The notes under the pieces: model-generated
Seen by the model: the letters and a program-made list of their open reading frames with translations, nothing else
Databases searched by the model: none
What the model was told of the DNA's origin: nothing
Origin: Pseudocercospora fijiensis CIRAD86
Lineage: Eukaryota; Ascomycota; Dothideomycetes; Mycosphaerellales; Mycosphaerellaceae
NCBI RefSeq assembly: GCF_000340215.1
Contig: NW_006921541.1
Coordinates: forward strand, 305,876 to 369,875
DNA length: 64,000 nt
Direction: 5' to 3'
Position numbers and translations under genes: made by a program
Shown: positions 11,180 to 23,308 of the stretch, piece after piece
Numbering within the stretch: the stretch's first letter is position 1
Layout: each line of letters opens with the position of its first letter

Positions 11180-14100
11180 GGTGTTTCCCTATAGCTACTA
11201 GTATATATCTACTACTCCTAAGTCCTTACCTTACCGTACGAAACCTTAAAATATACCGACCGACATTGTATATATACTAGGCGCTATACTAGGAAGGGTA
11301 ATAACGAGACGATAGTCGAAATAGTCTAGTATACGAGCGAGATTACGACAACGTCGAGAGGAGGTCGTATACTTACCTTCGAGCCTATCGAGTCCTAGAC
11401 GACGATTAGGGCTAGATTTATCCTCTCCGAATCCTAGTAGTAGGAATTTATTATAGGGTACTACTACCTAGTCCTTACCTTTACGGAGTCTAAGTAGAAG
11501 GTTATTCGGAGATATAAGAACATCGAGTATTAACCCGGAAATCTTCGAAAAGGCTAGCTAGGCGTATCTTTAGAAACCCGAGTATATAGAGTAGTTCAAT
11601 TAATAGGTCTATAAGATACAGTTCCCTTTACACTTACGTTTAAAGGAGTATAAACTCCGGAAGTACTCGATACGATAGGGGAGTAAGGAGCGAACGGATA
11701 TATTCTAGAAGTTCTTTATAGAGGGGGCATTGTACCGTTATACGACTTCTCGACTTAAAGGTTAACTAGTAATTGTCTACAACTTCTACGGTTTAATCCT
11801 AAAATACCCGAAACTGGGGGATAGGAACTTATCGCCTACGAACTATCTCTATTCTAAACGGTATCGGGAATCTTAAGGAGAGAGGAGAGTTAATATAGAT
11901 ATAGCGTTCTAGAAAGAGGTACGTCTTCTAAAATGCCGGCTATAGCTGCCGGCTATAGCTACCGGCTATAGCTACCGGCTACAGATTCCGGCTATAGATT
12001 CCGGCTACCTAAATCAACCGTAGAGGTCTAGCTAATTATTATAGGCTACGCTTAAGGAAGCTCTAAGATTAAAGGCTACCGATTTCTCCCCCGAAGACTT
12101 TAAGTAACTAGTAAACGAAATACTAGCTACAAACGGTCTTCCGGAAGACTTCTACGAAAGAGAGTCTATATAGAAGATATACCTATATCTTATAAACTAC
12201 CCTCCCCTATTTCTCGGCGCGATAACCTAGCGTATTATATTCGAAAAGAATAAAGAGGCTACGTTAGACGACATTCGAGAGATCCTCCGTAATACTTACC
12301 GAGTAGCTATTACTATCGATAGCTAGTTAAGCCGGACTATAAGAGCCTCCTTCCTCTCGATTATACTATACTTTATTAATTCGGATTAGAAACTCTAGGA
12401 ACTTATAATCGGATTCCCTAAAATTCTAGGTTCCTATACTAGTAAGGATATAGCGAAGCTTATCTATACGGTAATAGATAGGGTTAGCGTAATAACGAAA
12501 CTGATCTCGATTACTACGGACAACGCTAGTAATAATCGAATATTATATAAGGCGTTGTATATACAATTCACTTATATATGTCTTTAAAATTACTAATTGT
12601 ATCGATAGGGTCGAGTACGTAGAGGAGATTATAAGGTCTATAATTTAGCTTAATCTTCCGAATATTAAGCTCGCTACGATTCCGGATACGCACGATAATA
12701 CGTACGATAATAACGATAAAGAGGAGCCTATTAATAGCCCTAGCCCTATTGAATCGGAGCCGACGTCGTTACTAGTTATATCCCTATAGAAGTTTCCCTA
12801 CCTCGCTTATACAGTTTAAATCGCGATCCGAGCCCTCTTTAAGACGCTTAAAATTGCACTATTAAACGACGACTAATAGAAGATCCTAGATAAGGATAAA
12901 GTATAGTCGAAAGTCGAGAAACTTATTATAGTAATAAGACAGGATAAGGTAGAGAGCCTCGCTCTCGTTTTGTATAAGGTATAACTTTTGTCCGTAGCCG
13001 GCACCTATAGCCGGCAACCTAGTATAGTTCTAACTCTTTTTCTCTAGCTTCGTCGTCTAGTAATATATACGAACTCGAGCTTATAGAGATATAACCGATT
13101 CGAGGCTATTTAAAAGAACCTAATCGAGCGCCCTAAAACCGATGCCTAGAATATCGCATAGAATAAGCGATAGCAAAAGCGGCCTCCTTAGCGCCTACTC
13201 CGTTTTACCTAAGACGTTAAGACCCGGTTCGATTCGACTTTCTATATAGTTACGAGGGGATATACTTTACGTACCGCTCTTAAGATCTATTAGAGTTCTA
13301 AGGGTATTAAGTAGCTCGGCCTTACCGCCGCCGAATAGCGCTAAGCAGAGTATCTCGTCGATATTAGTAAGCATTACGCGAAGGTTACTACTACGATTAG
13401 AAGAACCCGAGGACCGACGATCTACCTTATCTTTACGTACTATAACTAGCTCTTTAATAAGCTCGAGGAAACCGTAGCTAAGCTAGCTAAGAAAAGCGTT
13501 CCCTAGAAAGTAGCTATAACGAAAGCTATAGATACCTCCTATACTAAGTTATATAAATATTATAGTACTACCTTTAAGTCGTTCGGGGATATCTATAGCG
13601 TTACGTACTTGCTTAACCTAGTAGAAAAGGATATATACTAGTAGAGGCTGGAATAGAAGGCGGACGAGGTATAGCCGAAGCATTACTAGACTATTCTAGA
13701 AAAGATATTCTACGAGCGTCGGAAAGAAACTAGTCTAGATACAGCTCCTATAAAGAAAAAGAAGGTTTAGAAGACTCCGATATTATATCTATTTCGTAGG
13801 TAGGAAGTAGAGGTAGAAGAAGAAGCAACTACTAAAGTAAATAAAGAAGAGTTCGATCTCTATCGGTGCGCGAGTAAGTATAAACCCGTAGGCTCGGAAA
13901 GAGGGCTAATAATCTCTAGATCTTACCGGTCTTCTAGACGAATTCGGAGACGATATTCTCGCTATATAGTAGCGGTTAGAGCCTAAGTTTCTAACGATAG
14001 CGTCGGTCGCTCGGGACGTCCTCGCTATTCCGAGCGTAGATATAGGCTATAAGAGGTCTTTTAGTATCGCTCGTTACTAGGGCCGCTTTAATCGAATATA

Positions 14101-14391
14101 CTCGCCTACTACCTTCGAATCTATTATAGTATTCCGATACTATCTCCTCTACTAGAATCGCTAAGGTAGGTTACTAAAGATTATACTAAAGGAGTTAATC
14201 GAGGAATTAGAAAACCTTAAGATCGAAGAAACCTAGGAGCGCGAAGAGAATACGAAATTTAGTCTAAGCGAAACCCTAATTAGCGATAACGAAGAGGAGG
14301 AGGGCGGAGGTAGAAGGCGATACCGGGTCGAGAAGCGGAAATATATATAGGCTTAGAGTAGCTTTAAGGAGACGAAGCGTTTACGTATAAG
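11180..14391 (+). pseudogene. hAT superfamily transposase relic
   Basis: With TAG/TAA read as Gln or Trp, the frame shows the hAT catalytic core: I-T-I-D at 12,318 (first Asp) and I-T-T-D-N-A-S-N-N at about 12,511-12,530 (second Asp; a hallmark block). After introns at about 12,552-12,603 and 12,979-13,047 comes the L-R-R-L-V segment with N-S-S-L-Q-R. The C-terminal hAT dimerisation region follows at about 13,960-14,160, ending R-S-F-S-I-A-R. The expected Glu of the S-E-R-x-F-S block is Lys (AAG at 14,051), which a TpG-to-TpA change in TATGAG would produce. Another intron at 11,919-12,023 is supported by frame continuity. A frame change near 13,880 suggests an indel or missed intron. Many stop codons: inactive. 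Confidence 0.8.
11937..12014 (+). repeat. 12-bp GCCGGCTATAGC tandem repeat within a transposase intron
   Basis: Six to seven near-identical 12-bp units built on GCCGGCTATAGC, ACCGGCTATAGC or TTCCGGCTATAG follow each other directly. They fall inside the intron inferred at 11,919-12,023, which has a GTACGT donor and a TAG acceptor. The same core recurs, in both orientations, throughout the hAT element. Confidence 0.85.
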
Positions 14392-14459
14392 GTAATATAG
14401 CCGGCGTATATAGCCGGTATATATCCGAAATATATTTCGAATTCCTAGGACCTAAACAG
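14392..14459 (+). other. Probable intron with GCCGGC repeats near the transposase 3' end
   Basis: A GTAATA donor follows AAG. Two GCCGG-type units spaced by TATATA follow, and acceptor candidates lie at 14,448 or 14,459. Downstream frame continuity could not be confirmed, so this is weaker than the other introns of the element. Confidence 0.35.
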
Positions 14460-14779
14460 ACTAGTTGCTATAGCAACCGACCCCGCTTACCTACGGACTA
14501 TTTCTAATTCTCTATTCGCTCTTCCTCTCCTTCTTCCCTTTCCCTATATTCTTAAAGATAAATATACCTTAAGGATTCGGCTCTTCGGGCCTTCCTAAGC
14601 CGGCTACCTCCCCTTCCTTAAGCTACTATCCTTTATTCGAATCTAACGATAACCTACTAAGGCGGTTTAATAGAAGACTATTTGTTCTAGAAGGCAAGAA
14701 GCATTAATGTCTCCTTACGATTATATGCTTATTAATTTTCTAGGTCCTACTAATATACACTCGTCGCCTAAACGCGTAG

Positions 14780-15400
14780 ATAAATATCTTTAGAGGCTAA
14801 AGGGTAAGGATAAAGCAAGCTAAGTATAGGGAGACCGTAGCGAGAACGAGATATCGGAAGAGCAAGGCTCTCCGTAGTATATACGAAGGAAGGGGGTTCC
14901 TCGGAAAATAGTACTAAAAAACAAGAAGGCTATAGGTAGATAGGAGAAGGCTAAAAAGAGTAGACGGACGAAGACTATCGCGAAGAAAAGTTATCTTTCT
15001 ATTAAAAGAAAGGGAACAAGGTAGGACTCGACGATAAAGAAGCGGCGCTTTAAACTAGGTACTATTACCCTTCGCTAGATCCGGCTTTTCTAAAACAAAA
15101 GAGGGACCGAGCTTTTAATCCCTAAGACTCCCTTCTAGCGACTCGTCCGAGAAATTATATTAGATTTTTAGTCTAGTATACGATTTACGGCTAAGGCGAT
15201 TAGTGCTCTTTAGGAAGCTACGGAGGCATTTCTCGTAACCGAGCTTAAGCTTTTAAACCTCCTTGCTATCTATACGAAGCGGGTTACTCTTTAAAATAAA
15301 GATGTATAGCTTCTAGCTAAAATTCAGCGTCGGTTTATAGCGGATTAGTTAGAAATTGTATTTAGTCGTTAGATTAACCTAGGCGGAGGCCTATTTTCGC
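14780..15400 (+). pseudogene. Histone H3-like relic 1 (CenH3-like, intronless)
   Basis: One frame gives a basic tail (about 14,880-15,050) followed by a histone H3 fold at about 15,052-15,350. Recognisable blocks are L-G-T-I-T-L-R-Q-I-R (H3: P-G-T-V-A-L-R-E-I-R), T-E-L-L-I-P-K-T-P-F-Q-R-L-V-R-E-I, A-I-S-A-L-Q-E-A-T-E-A-F-L-V and A-I-Y-T-K-R-V-T-L-Q. Internal stops are TAG and TAA. The tail and the alpha-2/loop region differ from canonical H3, and the poorly conserved N-terminus is reminiscent of centromeric H3. No intron interrupts the fold, unlike relic 2. The frame seems to continue past the fold, so it may have been part of a larger protein. Family assignment is firm; the CenH3 label is inference. 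Confidence 0.7.
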
Positions 15401-15738
15401 ATCCTTTTACCGGCTATAGGTGCCGGCTATATTTCTAATTTTATCTCCGCGCCGTCCCTAAATCTAAGGTACGAAGTAGAAACCTAGCGCTCTATATTTA
15501 CCCGGCTATTATAGAGACGAGCTATATTTAGATTAGTTTCTTCGTATATCGCGACCTAGCGAGTAGTAAGCGAAAGGGCGATAGAACGTTTATAATACGT
15601 CTCTATTTAGACCTAAAACATAAAGGTCCTAAGGAGCCCTAGTATCCTAACTATAAGGAGATTCTTTAGTATTAGCACTTTAATCCTCTATACTACGAGG
15701 TAGATAGCAAGCCTATAAGAGAGAAACTTTAACGAGAA

Positions 15739-16099
15739 ATTCTCTATAATACGTAGCGCTATTGTATAGCTATAGATACGTACTAAGTCCGGCAACTCGA
15801 AGAAGAATTAAGATAGCGTATTAGCGACCGAGGAGGAGATCGATAGTGTACTAGTAAAGTCGAGGTCTTATAAGCGAAGTGTGGGATAATATAGGCTCTT
15901 AGTCGTATAGAGTAACGTACTATATAAATAACTAGGCGTACTACTCTTATTTACTTACGACCTATATCCTAGGATGCTCTTCTCGTACTTTTTATACTCT
16001 TTTCTAATACCTTACCTATAATCGCTCCGCGATAACCGAGTAAATATAAGCTATAGGATTTCCGCTCGGTACCTTAGCCTTCGAGATACGGCGGAGTTG
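15739..16099 (+). repeat. 361-bp tandem duplication, copy A
   Basis: The first copy of a unit starting TTCTCTATAATACGTAGCGC. Positions 15,739-16,013 match 16,100-16,374 nearly base for base, and the remaining 86 bp (16,014-16,099) match the sequence that resumes right of the nested gypsy element at 23,510. Part of the unit reads as coding sequence continuing from the H3-like frame. Confidence 0.9.
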
Positions 16100-16374
16100 A
16101 TTCTCTATAATACGTAGCGCTATTATGTGGCTGTAGATACGTACTAAGTCCGGTAACTCGAAGAAGAATTAAGATAGCGTATTAGCGACCGAGGAGGAGA
16201 TCGATAGTATACTAGTAGAGTCGAGGTCTTATAAGCAAAGCATAAGATAATATAGGCTCTTAGTCGTATAGAGTAACGTACTATATAAATAACTAGGCGT
16301 GCTACTCTTATTTACTTACGACCTATATCCTAGGATACTCTTCTCGTACTTTTTATACTCTTTTCTAATACCTT
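16100..16374 (+). repeat. 361-bp tandem duplication, copy B (left part)
   Basis: The second copy of the unit at 15,739, split by the gypsy insertion after position 16,374. Its right part resumes at 23,505. Differences from copy A are mainly C/T or G/A, so the duplication predates at least part of the RIP. Confidence 0.9.
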
Positions 16375-16572
16375 TGATAGGGCTAAAGAGGCTACACGTA
16401 ATTAGTATATAACTAGGCCAAGTGAAGCTAGGGTCTTAGTGCCTTAGGCAGAGCTTGGCGCTTAGTAATAGGCTAACTTGCCTGCCTTCCTCCCTCTCTT
16501 TCGAGCTCCTTATCGAATACTACTCGTACCTACTACTACCCTATCTACCTACTAATATACCCTTCTTATACA
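16375..16572 (+). repeat. 5' LTR of the nested gypsy element
   Basis: 198 bp beginning TGATAGGGCTAAAG and ending CTTCTTATACA; about 90% identical to 23,309-23,504 by eye, with one 2-bp indel at the end. Target duplication ACCTT lies immediately to its left. Confidence 0.9.
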
Positions 16573-16619
16573 GTATTCGATCCACCCTTTAAGGGTAGCA
16601 GCTAGATAGTTCTTATTTC

Positions 16620-18220
16620 AAGCTTTTAGCGGTATAGCTACGAACAAGACTAATCTAACTATATTACGCCCGAAGAACGGGACCTATACGTACTATTCTA
16701 TCGAAACAACCGTACTAATTATTAAGCAAGGCCTTCTACACGGCCTATTACACTAAGTCAATCGTACTAGACTAATATCTACTAATTCCGCTATATCCGC
16801 ATCTTAGGGGCTAATAATACATTATTAGTATTACCCCTTATAATAGCCGGTTTATTACGACATAACAACCGTGCTACCGCTAGCAGCGCTAGCAACGACA
16901 ACGCTAGTAGCACAGTGCCTACTAAAGTGCCTACTAAGGCTCCTGCTAAAGTGCCTCCTACTAAAGGGCCTGCTACTAAGCCTGCTACTAAGCCTGCTAA
17001 AGAACCTATAATTCTAGGCGACGACCTAGAATTGCCTATCGACGACATTCTTAACAATATTATTAACCGTCGATATAGCTAACTAGCCTTTAGGCCCTAA
17101 CTAGTAGGGAGACTCTAAGAAGCTACCTAAAACAGGCTTACTACCTTGCGTTAGGAACAATAGCTAAAGGATAATCTCCTCGAGATTCGCCGCCTATAGG
17201 AAGCCCTAATAACTAATACTAAGCCGACAGTAGGGCCTTCCTTACTATTAGTCCTAGTCTAGAAGAAAGATGCTAAACTTAAGGACTGTACCGTGTTTAA
17301 TAGCTCTAGCCGTAAGCAGTACAATAATTATATACGTAATTGTAAATTAAACTAGCGGAATGCACTAAGGGCCCTGCTAGATAACTACTTATTAGTCGTC
17401 CACGCTATATAGTACATTAATAGCGACCTAAAGCGTACCTAGGATAACTATTTTGAATCCCTTAACGATTAGACCGCTATTTAATAGTAGGACTACAAGA
17501 CTATTATACTAAACACCCTTAGCAACCCTATATTACGCTAGTAGTACGCCTAAGATTAATATCTACGTACTAAACAAAAGGCCGACTAAACCTCTCGATC
17601 CTTCGAGGCCTATCTAAAGACCCTTAAGGACGATTTGCCCCCTAAGACCGACTCTATCTAGATATCCGAAATACGCCCCAAATTGCGATAGGAATTAGTC
17701 CTTAAATTGGACCGCCGCCGTATGTTTAAACAGGCCAACCTAATACGTATCTAATTTATAGTCGAGGTAGAAATAGCTAAACGAGCTATCTAGCTCTAGC
17801 AACGACTAGAATTAAGGATCCGACCTACTAGCAACCGTAGCAACCGTAGCCGCGGAGGAAACTAAGGTTCCTACTAAGACAACAATGCTAATAATAGGAA
17901 CAGTAACGATCGTAGAAGAGGCCGTAGCCGGCGGCTATATAGAGGAGGCCGCGATAGGGGCCGTAGAAGGGGCTCGTATCCCTATAATACTAACTGCTCG
18001 ACTAATAATAGTAGTAATAACAGCTACGGCAGTCTACTAACCGGATTGAAGTGCTTCAATTGTAATAGTACTAGCTATCTACTAGGCTAATACGACAAAC
18101 CTAAGGACTAGGCCCGAATCGACCGTACTACCGCTAAGTACTAAAAGCACCTCTTAGCAGCTAACGCTACCCCTATAGGCTAACCTTCGAAAAAAGAGTA
18201 AGCGCCGTACTAACTGTTAG
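16620..18220 (+). pseudogene. Gag relic with a RIP-mutated zinc knuckle
   Basis: The plus-strand frame gives an alpha-helical, Gln/Arg/Leu-rich capsid-like region (about 17,080-17,820), an Arg/Gly/Asn-rich tail (about 17,820-18,040) and a zinc knuckle at 18,052-18,093. The knuckle reads C-x2-C-x4-Y-x4-Y: the last two ligands, normally His and Cys, are TAT and TAC, which RIP makes from CAC/CAT and TGC. Stops are TAG or TAA. The minus-strand ORF at 16,791-17,057 overlapping this region is a shadow. Confidence 0.75.
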
Positions 18221-18224
18221 CCTC

Positions 18225-18605
18225 GTGCGGCGTAAGACTATCGACATTATGCTAGCTATTATACGTACCTGTCTCCTATCTAGGCCCGATACTAACTATA
18301 AGGCAAAGGTTATACTAGACCCTAGAAATTTAGTTAGCGCCCTTATTAGCTATCGCCTAGCTAAGCAATTAGACCTTCGACAACTGCCGAGGACTAACCT
18401 ACTAACCCTTGCTTGGTTTAATAACGCTCGGTACTTAACCTATAAAGCCTACTATATTCCTATAGTTCTAAAAGACGACCTCGGAAATAAACGCCTACTA
18501 AACTTCACTACCTACGCAATAGATATAGACAGCCTCCTATCCGATATTGTTATTAGCAACCCTGTTCTTAAGTACTATACTATAGTTATAGACTTAGGCA
18601 GTTAA
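18225..18605 (+). pseudogene. Retropepsin-like protease segment
   Basis: An uninterrupted 126-codon piece between gag and RT. It contains I-L-D-P-R-N-L-V-S-A-L-I followed by a Leu-rich segment and a later V-I-D-L-G motif, resembling the fold of retroviral-type aspartic proteases of fungal gypsy elements. The usual D-S/T-G triplet reads D-P-R, perhaps mutated. It is one fragment of the pol polyprotein; its apparent start codon is unlikely to be native. Confidence 0.55.
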
Positions 18606-18779
18606 TAATAGCGATTTAGAATCGCTAGAAAAGAGGACATTAAATACATTAATATTAGCGAGTGCCCTAATAATATTAGGGTCCTATTTATTAGCAACCT
18701 AACCCTAGCTAATCCGACGGCCGACCTGCTCGGTAGTAATAACGATAAACCTGTGCCCCCTAATGATCCTAATTAGCTT

Positions 18780-20140
18780 GCTCGCATACTAGAGCCTATC
18801 CGAGAGACCTATATTAATATGTTTAAACACTACCTAGCGTCGATATTGCCTATGTTTAAAGAGACGGATTATAAGATTAATATTATAGAGGGCAAGGAGG
18901 TTCCTTTTAGCCCCCTCTATAACCTTAGTAAACGAGAGCTTGCTATATTGCGTAAGTATCTAGAGGAAAACCTAGCTAATAGCCGGATACGATATAGTAA
19001 CAGCCCTACTAGTGCACCTATCCTGTTCGTACTAAAGAAGGATAGTAGCCTACGTCTATATGTTAATTACCGTAGGCTTAATGCTGTTACTATTAAAGAC
19101 CGCTATCTACTTCCGCTTATTAATAAGACCCTCGATCGCCTTTCTAGTGCTTACTTCTATACTATACTAGACATTAAGGATGCGTACTATCGTATCCGCA
19201 TTCGTAAGGGCGACGAATAGAAAACGGCCTTCCGTACTCGCTATAGCTATTTCGAGTACTTAGTTATACTATTCGGCTTAGCTAATGCCCCTGCAACATT
19301 CTAGTCCTATATTAATCGAGCCCTTTTAGGCCTATTAGACTACCTCTATATAGTTTACCTAGATAACATCCTAGTTTATATACACTCCCCTAACATTGCG
19401 GAGTACTAGGCTATAGTCTATAAGGTGCTCGATCGCCTACGAGCCTATAGCTTATATTACAAGCCTTCTAAATGTACCTTTGCTACTAAAGAGGTGTTAT
19501 TCCTCGGCTTCCTCGTATTAACTAAGGGTGTTAAGGCTAATCCTAATCGAATTAAGACTATTACTAAATAGCTAATACCTACTAGTATTAAAGAGCTTTA
19601 ATTATTCCTAGGTTTTGCTAACTTCTACCGTCGATTTATCGAAGGTTACTCGCGGCACGTAATGCTACTAACTGAACTTACTAAAACTAAGGCTAACCTA
19701 ACTAGAGAGTTTAAATAGACTAACAGAGCACAAGCCGCTTTTAACGGTTTAAAGAAGCGCTTTACTAAAGTCCCCTTATTGCACTATTTCGTACTAAGCA
19801 AACAGATCCGTATTAAGACTAACGCTTCCTAGTTCGCTGTATTAGCTATTATATTACAATAGGCTAATAACAATTACTAGCACCTAATCGCCTTCTTTTT
19901 ACGGAAGATAATCGATATAGAACGTCGATACGAGACCTACGAGCAAGAGCTCCTAGCAATCGTAGAAGCCTTTAAGCACTAGCGCTACTATCTTAATAGT
20001 GCATAGCACACTATTTAGGTCTATACGGACTATAACAACCTACGTAGGATTACGAAGGTTACTAGGGTTATAGGTCGATAGGCTAGATAGGCCGTCTACC
20101 TCGCTAGGTTTGATTTTAATATATTATATCGGCTAGGCGT
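18780..20140 (+). pseudogene. Reverse transcriptase and RNase H of the nested gypsy element
   Basis: RT begins with an uninterrupted piece at 18,819-19,220 containing V-N-Y-R-R-L-N and, near its end, T-I-L-D-I-K-D-A-Y, both standard for Ty3/gypsy RT. The catalytic Y-x-D-D box is at about 19,357-19,368 but reads Y-L-D-N: GATGAC to GATAAC is a TpG-to-TpA change, so the second Asp was probably lost to RIP. RNase H follows at about 19,790-20,130, with an early aspartate and an E-Q-E-L-L-A-I-V-E-A block. Several TAG stops. Confidence 0.85.
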
Positions 20141-20689
20141 AAGCAACCCTACTAATAGCCTATCGAGGCGACCTAATTACGATAGCGAAACCTAACACAT
20201 TAATTCTTTGTTTCTAACCCTGCAGTATAAGATTGCTATAGCCCGTATTGTTAATAAGTACGCGTAGGATAAGCGGCTTACCGGACTCCGCGACAGCTTA
20301 AAGTATATTAATGCTCTTACTGTATTAATAGTGCGTATTAAGGCAAGAGCTAAGGATACAGATAGGAGAAGTTATAATAACTCCCTAGTCGATATCGCTA
20401 TATATAGTAATAGCGATTAAAGCACTAATGCAGTTAATCCGGCTGCTAGTACTATTAGATACATATAATGCGTACCTCGTTTAATAGCGAGGGTGCTATT
20501 AAATAACCTTGCAAATAGGGATAGTTAATCGTTTATAGATAAGCTATTACAGGCTTAGCAGAGGGACGCCTTTGCTACTAAACGTATCGATAAGCTTATA
20601 AGTAGGCGAAAGACTCGATCTAGTAAGAGTAACTAGTCGATCGATAATAAAGGTTATTTAAAGTTTAAGGGTAGATACTATGTCCCCGC

Positions 20690-21480
20690 TAAACATTCGA
20701 TCCGATAAGAACTTCTTAAGCGACACTATAATAGTGAGCTTGCCGGTTACTATAGTATAGAGAGGTCGCACGAGCTACTATCGCGTACATACTACTAGCT
20801 AAATAGTAAGCGGGATATAAAGGACTACGTAAACACGTATACTGTATAATAACGTGTTAAGGTACTAAAGCATTAGCCTTTTAGCGAGTTGTCCTTATTG
20901 CCAATCCCTTACAAGCTATTTACAGAGCTTATAATAGATTTTATTACAGGTCTTCCCCCTACTAAGCGAAGAGGAAGCAAAGATATCTTTAACGCTATCC
21001 TAGTCGTTATAGACCGGTTTACTAAGGGCGCTCGATATATCCCGGCGCGGAAAGATTAGACTGCTATTAATATAGCAGAAGCGCTATAGAATAACATCTT
21101 CTATACCTATTAGGGGACCCCTAAAGGGATAGTCTCTAACCGAGGCTCGATATTCACATCTTATTATTAGAGTAAGATTTGCCTATAGCTAAGACTCAAG
21201 CATCGCCTGTCTATAGTATTCTACCTACAAATAGATAGTCAAACCGAAAGGCAGAATGCTACGCTATAGCAGTACCTACGTAGCTACATTAATAAGAACC
21301 CTAATAACTAGGTCAATCTCCTATAACTAGCCGAATTCGTATATAACAATAGTGTCTACTTATCTACTAAGGTGTTACCTTATTTCGCTATAATAGGCTA
21401 GAACGCTACTATGCTACAAGACCCCCTACCGCTCGAGGCCGAGCGTAAGGAAAGGGAAGCGTATTAAGTACTAACCCCTA
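20690..21480 (+). pseudogene. Integrase relic of the nested gypsy element
   Basis: Downstream of RNase H the frame gives a zinc-binding-like region (H-S-I-R-Q-E-L-L-K-R-H-Y, about 20,695-20,850, with mutated Cys ligands). The retroviral integrase core follows: I-I-D-F-I-T-G-L-P-P (first Asp, about 20,935), a second conserved segment near 21,150, and Q-T-E-R-Q-N-A-T-L (Glu block, about 21,240-21,265). Stops are RIP-type. Order and motifs place the element in Ty3/gypsy. Confidence 0.8.
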
Positions 21481-21879
21481 AAACACTAGCGGCTATTAAG
21501 AGGGTTTAGAAGATGCGAGAAATTCACGCTAAGATAGCTAACAAACTAGCAAAGGCCTAGGCCTATTAGAAGGCCTACTACGACAAACACTATACGCTAA
21601 TAACCTTCAAGCAAGGTAATATAGTTATGCTTAGTATAAAGAGTCTCCGCATTCGTAAATACCTATTACCTAATAGCAAAACACGCCCTAAACTAGTACT
21701 AAGGTACATTAGCCTATTCCGTATTCGGGAAGTTAAGGGCTCTTCCGCATAGGCCTATTAGTTATAGCTCCCACTATACTACACTATCTATAATACCTTC
21801 TATATCTCCCTCCTTAAACTATACTACTACCGCGGAGACTCTAATAAAGAAGCCCCTACTAAACATAAAGAGATACTAG

Positions 21880-22070
21880 CTAACGGTAAAGAGCTATAGT
21901 CTATAGAACGTATTCTAAAGCACCGGACTAGGCAAGGCAAAAAGGAGTACCTCCTAAGATAGTAAGGCTATTTACCTAAATAGGACTTATAGGAGGCTAA
22001 AGACTCGTTTAAGAATATAACTAAGTTGTTAGATAAGTATTAGACTAGCGTAAAGAACACGAAGAAGGCT
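21880..22070 (+). pseudogene. Chromodomain at the integrase C-terminus
   Basis: After the integrase, the frame reads S-I-E-R-I-L-K-H-R-T-R-Q-G-K-K-E-Y-L-L followed by a Q/W-x-G-Y-L-P block and a helix ending L-L-D-K-Y. This matches the chromodomain pattern (E-x-I-L-x-x-R...Y-L-V-K-W-x-G-Y...). TAG codons stand where Trp would be. Chromodomains of this kind define chromoviruses and in studied cases steer integration to heterochromatin. Confidence 0.65.
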
Positions 22071-22089
22071 AAGAGCTTATAATACCTAT

Positions 22090-23308
22090 AATGTCGCTAG
22101 GGATTAATGCTACCCCCGGGGTGCTATTAGCTAACTAATTAGAGGCAAGCAATTATTAGTAACAAAAGACAATAAGACTATACTACTATAGAATCTACCT
22201 CTTTACTAGCGCACCCTATAAGACCCTTCTCTTAGCGCCCCCTCTTATTCCTTTATTCTATAGAGGCCCTAAGGCCTAGTCGGTCGACGGCGCGCGCGCG
22301 TATAAATACTAGCGATAATAATAATAACGGCGTTACGCCTATACTAAAGGGCGGCACGGCCGGCGCGGCTATATTAGTAACAGTATTGCGGAGTGTATTG
22401 CTGTTTAAGAAAGGAAGGATACAGCTATGTTAGTAACGGTATTGCCGAGTTGTTGCTAGTTAAAGAAGGAAATTAGAAGAAGGTAAAGTTAGCGCTAAGA
22501 CGACTAGCGCCGCTATTATCAAACATTACCTACTATTGCTACTACACTTGTAAAGACAACCTTACCTATACTACGAGCCTAAGGCACCTTTAATCAAACT
22601 TTAATTAAAACTTTAAGGCTAAGTTAAAACTTTGAGCCGCCTAAAAGACTAAGCGACTAATAGACTAACTAAGGGCAAAACTATAGAGCTAAGCTAGCTA
22701 GGGTCGATCTTGCGGACAATAGGTTACTCCTCGATCTTTCCGACCCTTTAAGCGAGGCGAACCTCTACTACTACACTTATAATAGCCTTTACTTATAGAA
22801 ACTAGACGAGCTGTGTTTTTTAAAAAGATAAGATAAGATTGACACTTAAAGGCTGCTAAACCTAGCTAATTAGGGCTAGCGAAACTACGAATAATAAGAA
22901 TAATAACCCTCGGAAGCGGACAAACCCTCGGAAGCGGACATTGCTAGGTCTTTTAAGAGTAGACGCAAAGAACTCGGTACGACATTACTTAGAGCGGAGG
23001 CAGGGCTGCAATACCTCGTACGTCTACCTATTATAGTAGGGAAGACGCGCTCGTATTATAATTAGTCGAAGGCCCTTAATTCTTATAGATATATATTACT
23101 TTATAGTTTATTATATATAGGGATAGCGTAGTTAGAGTTAGACATTGTACTATATTAGAGGTAAGGTTTAACATAGTTACATAATTAGGTAGTTAAGTGT
23201 TTAATTTAGCGCGGGCTAAGCAGCTTATTAGACTTGCTAAGTTAGCGGTAATAGAGGTCGTAGAATATAGATAGGCTACGAGGGCGCGGCCTTTAGAAGG
23301 GAAGCGTA
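22090..23308 (+). other. Non-coding 3' region of the nested gypsy element
   Basis: About 1.2 kb between the chromodomain and the 3' LTR without a recognisable frame. It contains a GC run at about 22,290-22,300, a direct repeat around TTAGTAACRGTATTGC(G/C)GAG (about 22,373 and 22,429), a CCTCGGAAGCGGACA duplication at about 22,908-22,940, and a purine-rich AGAAGGGAAG just before the LTR that could be the polypurine tract. Confidence 0.6.

Noticed and set aside
16791..17057. 88-codon minus-strand ORF rich in Gly, Ala and Leu
   Set aside because: It overlaps the gag frame of the nested gypsy element on the opposite strand; a composition shadow.
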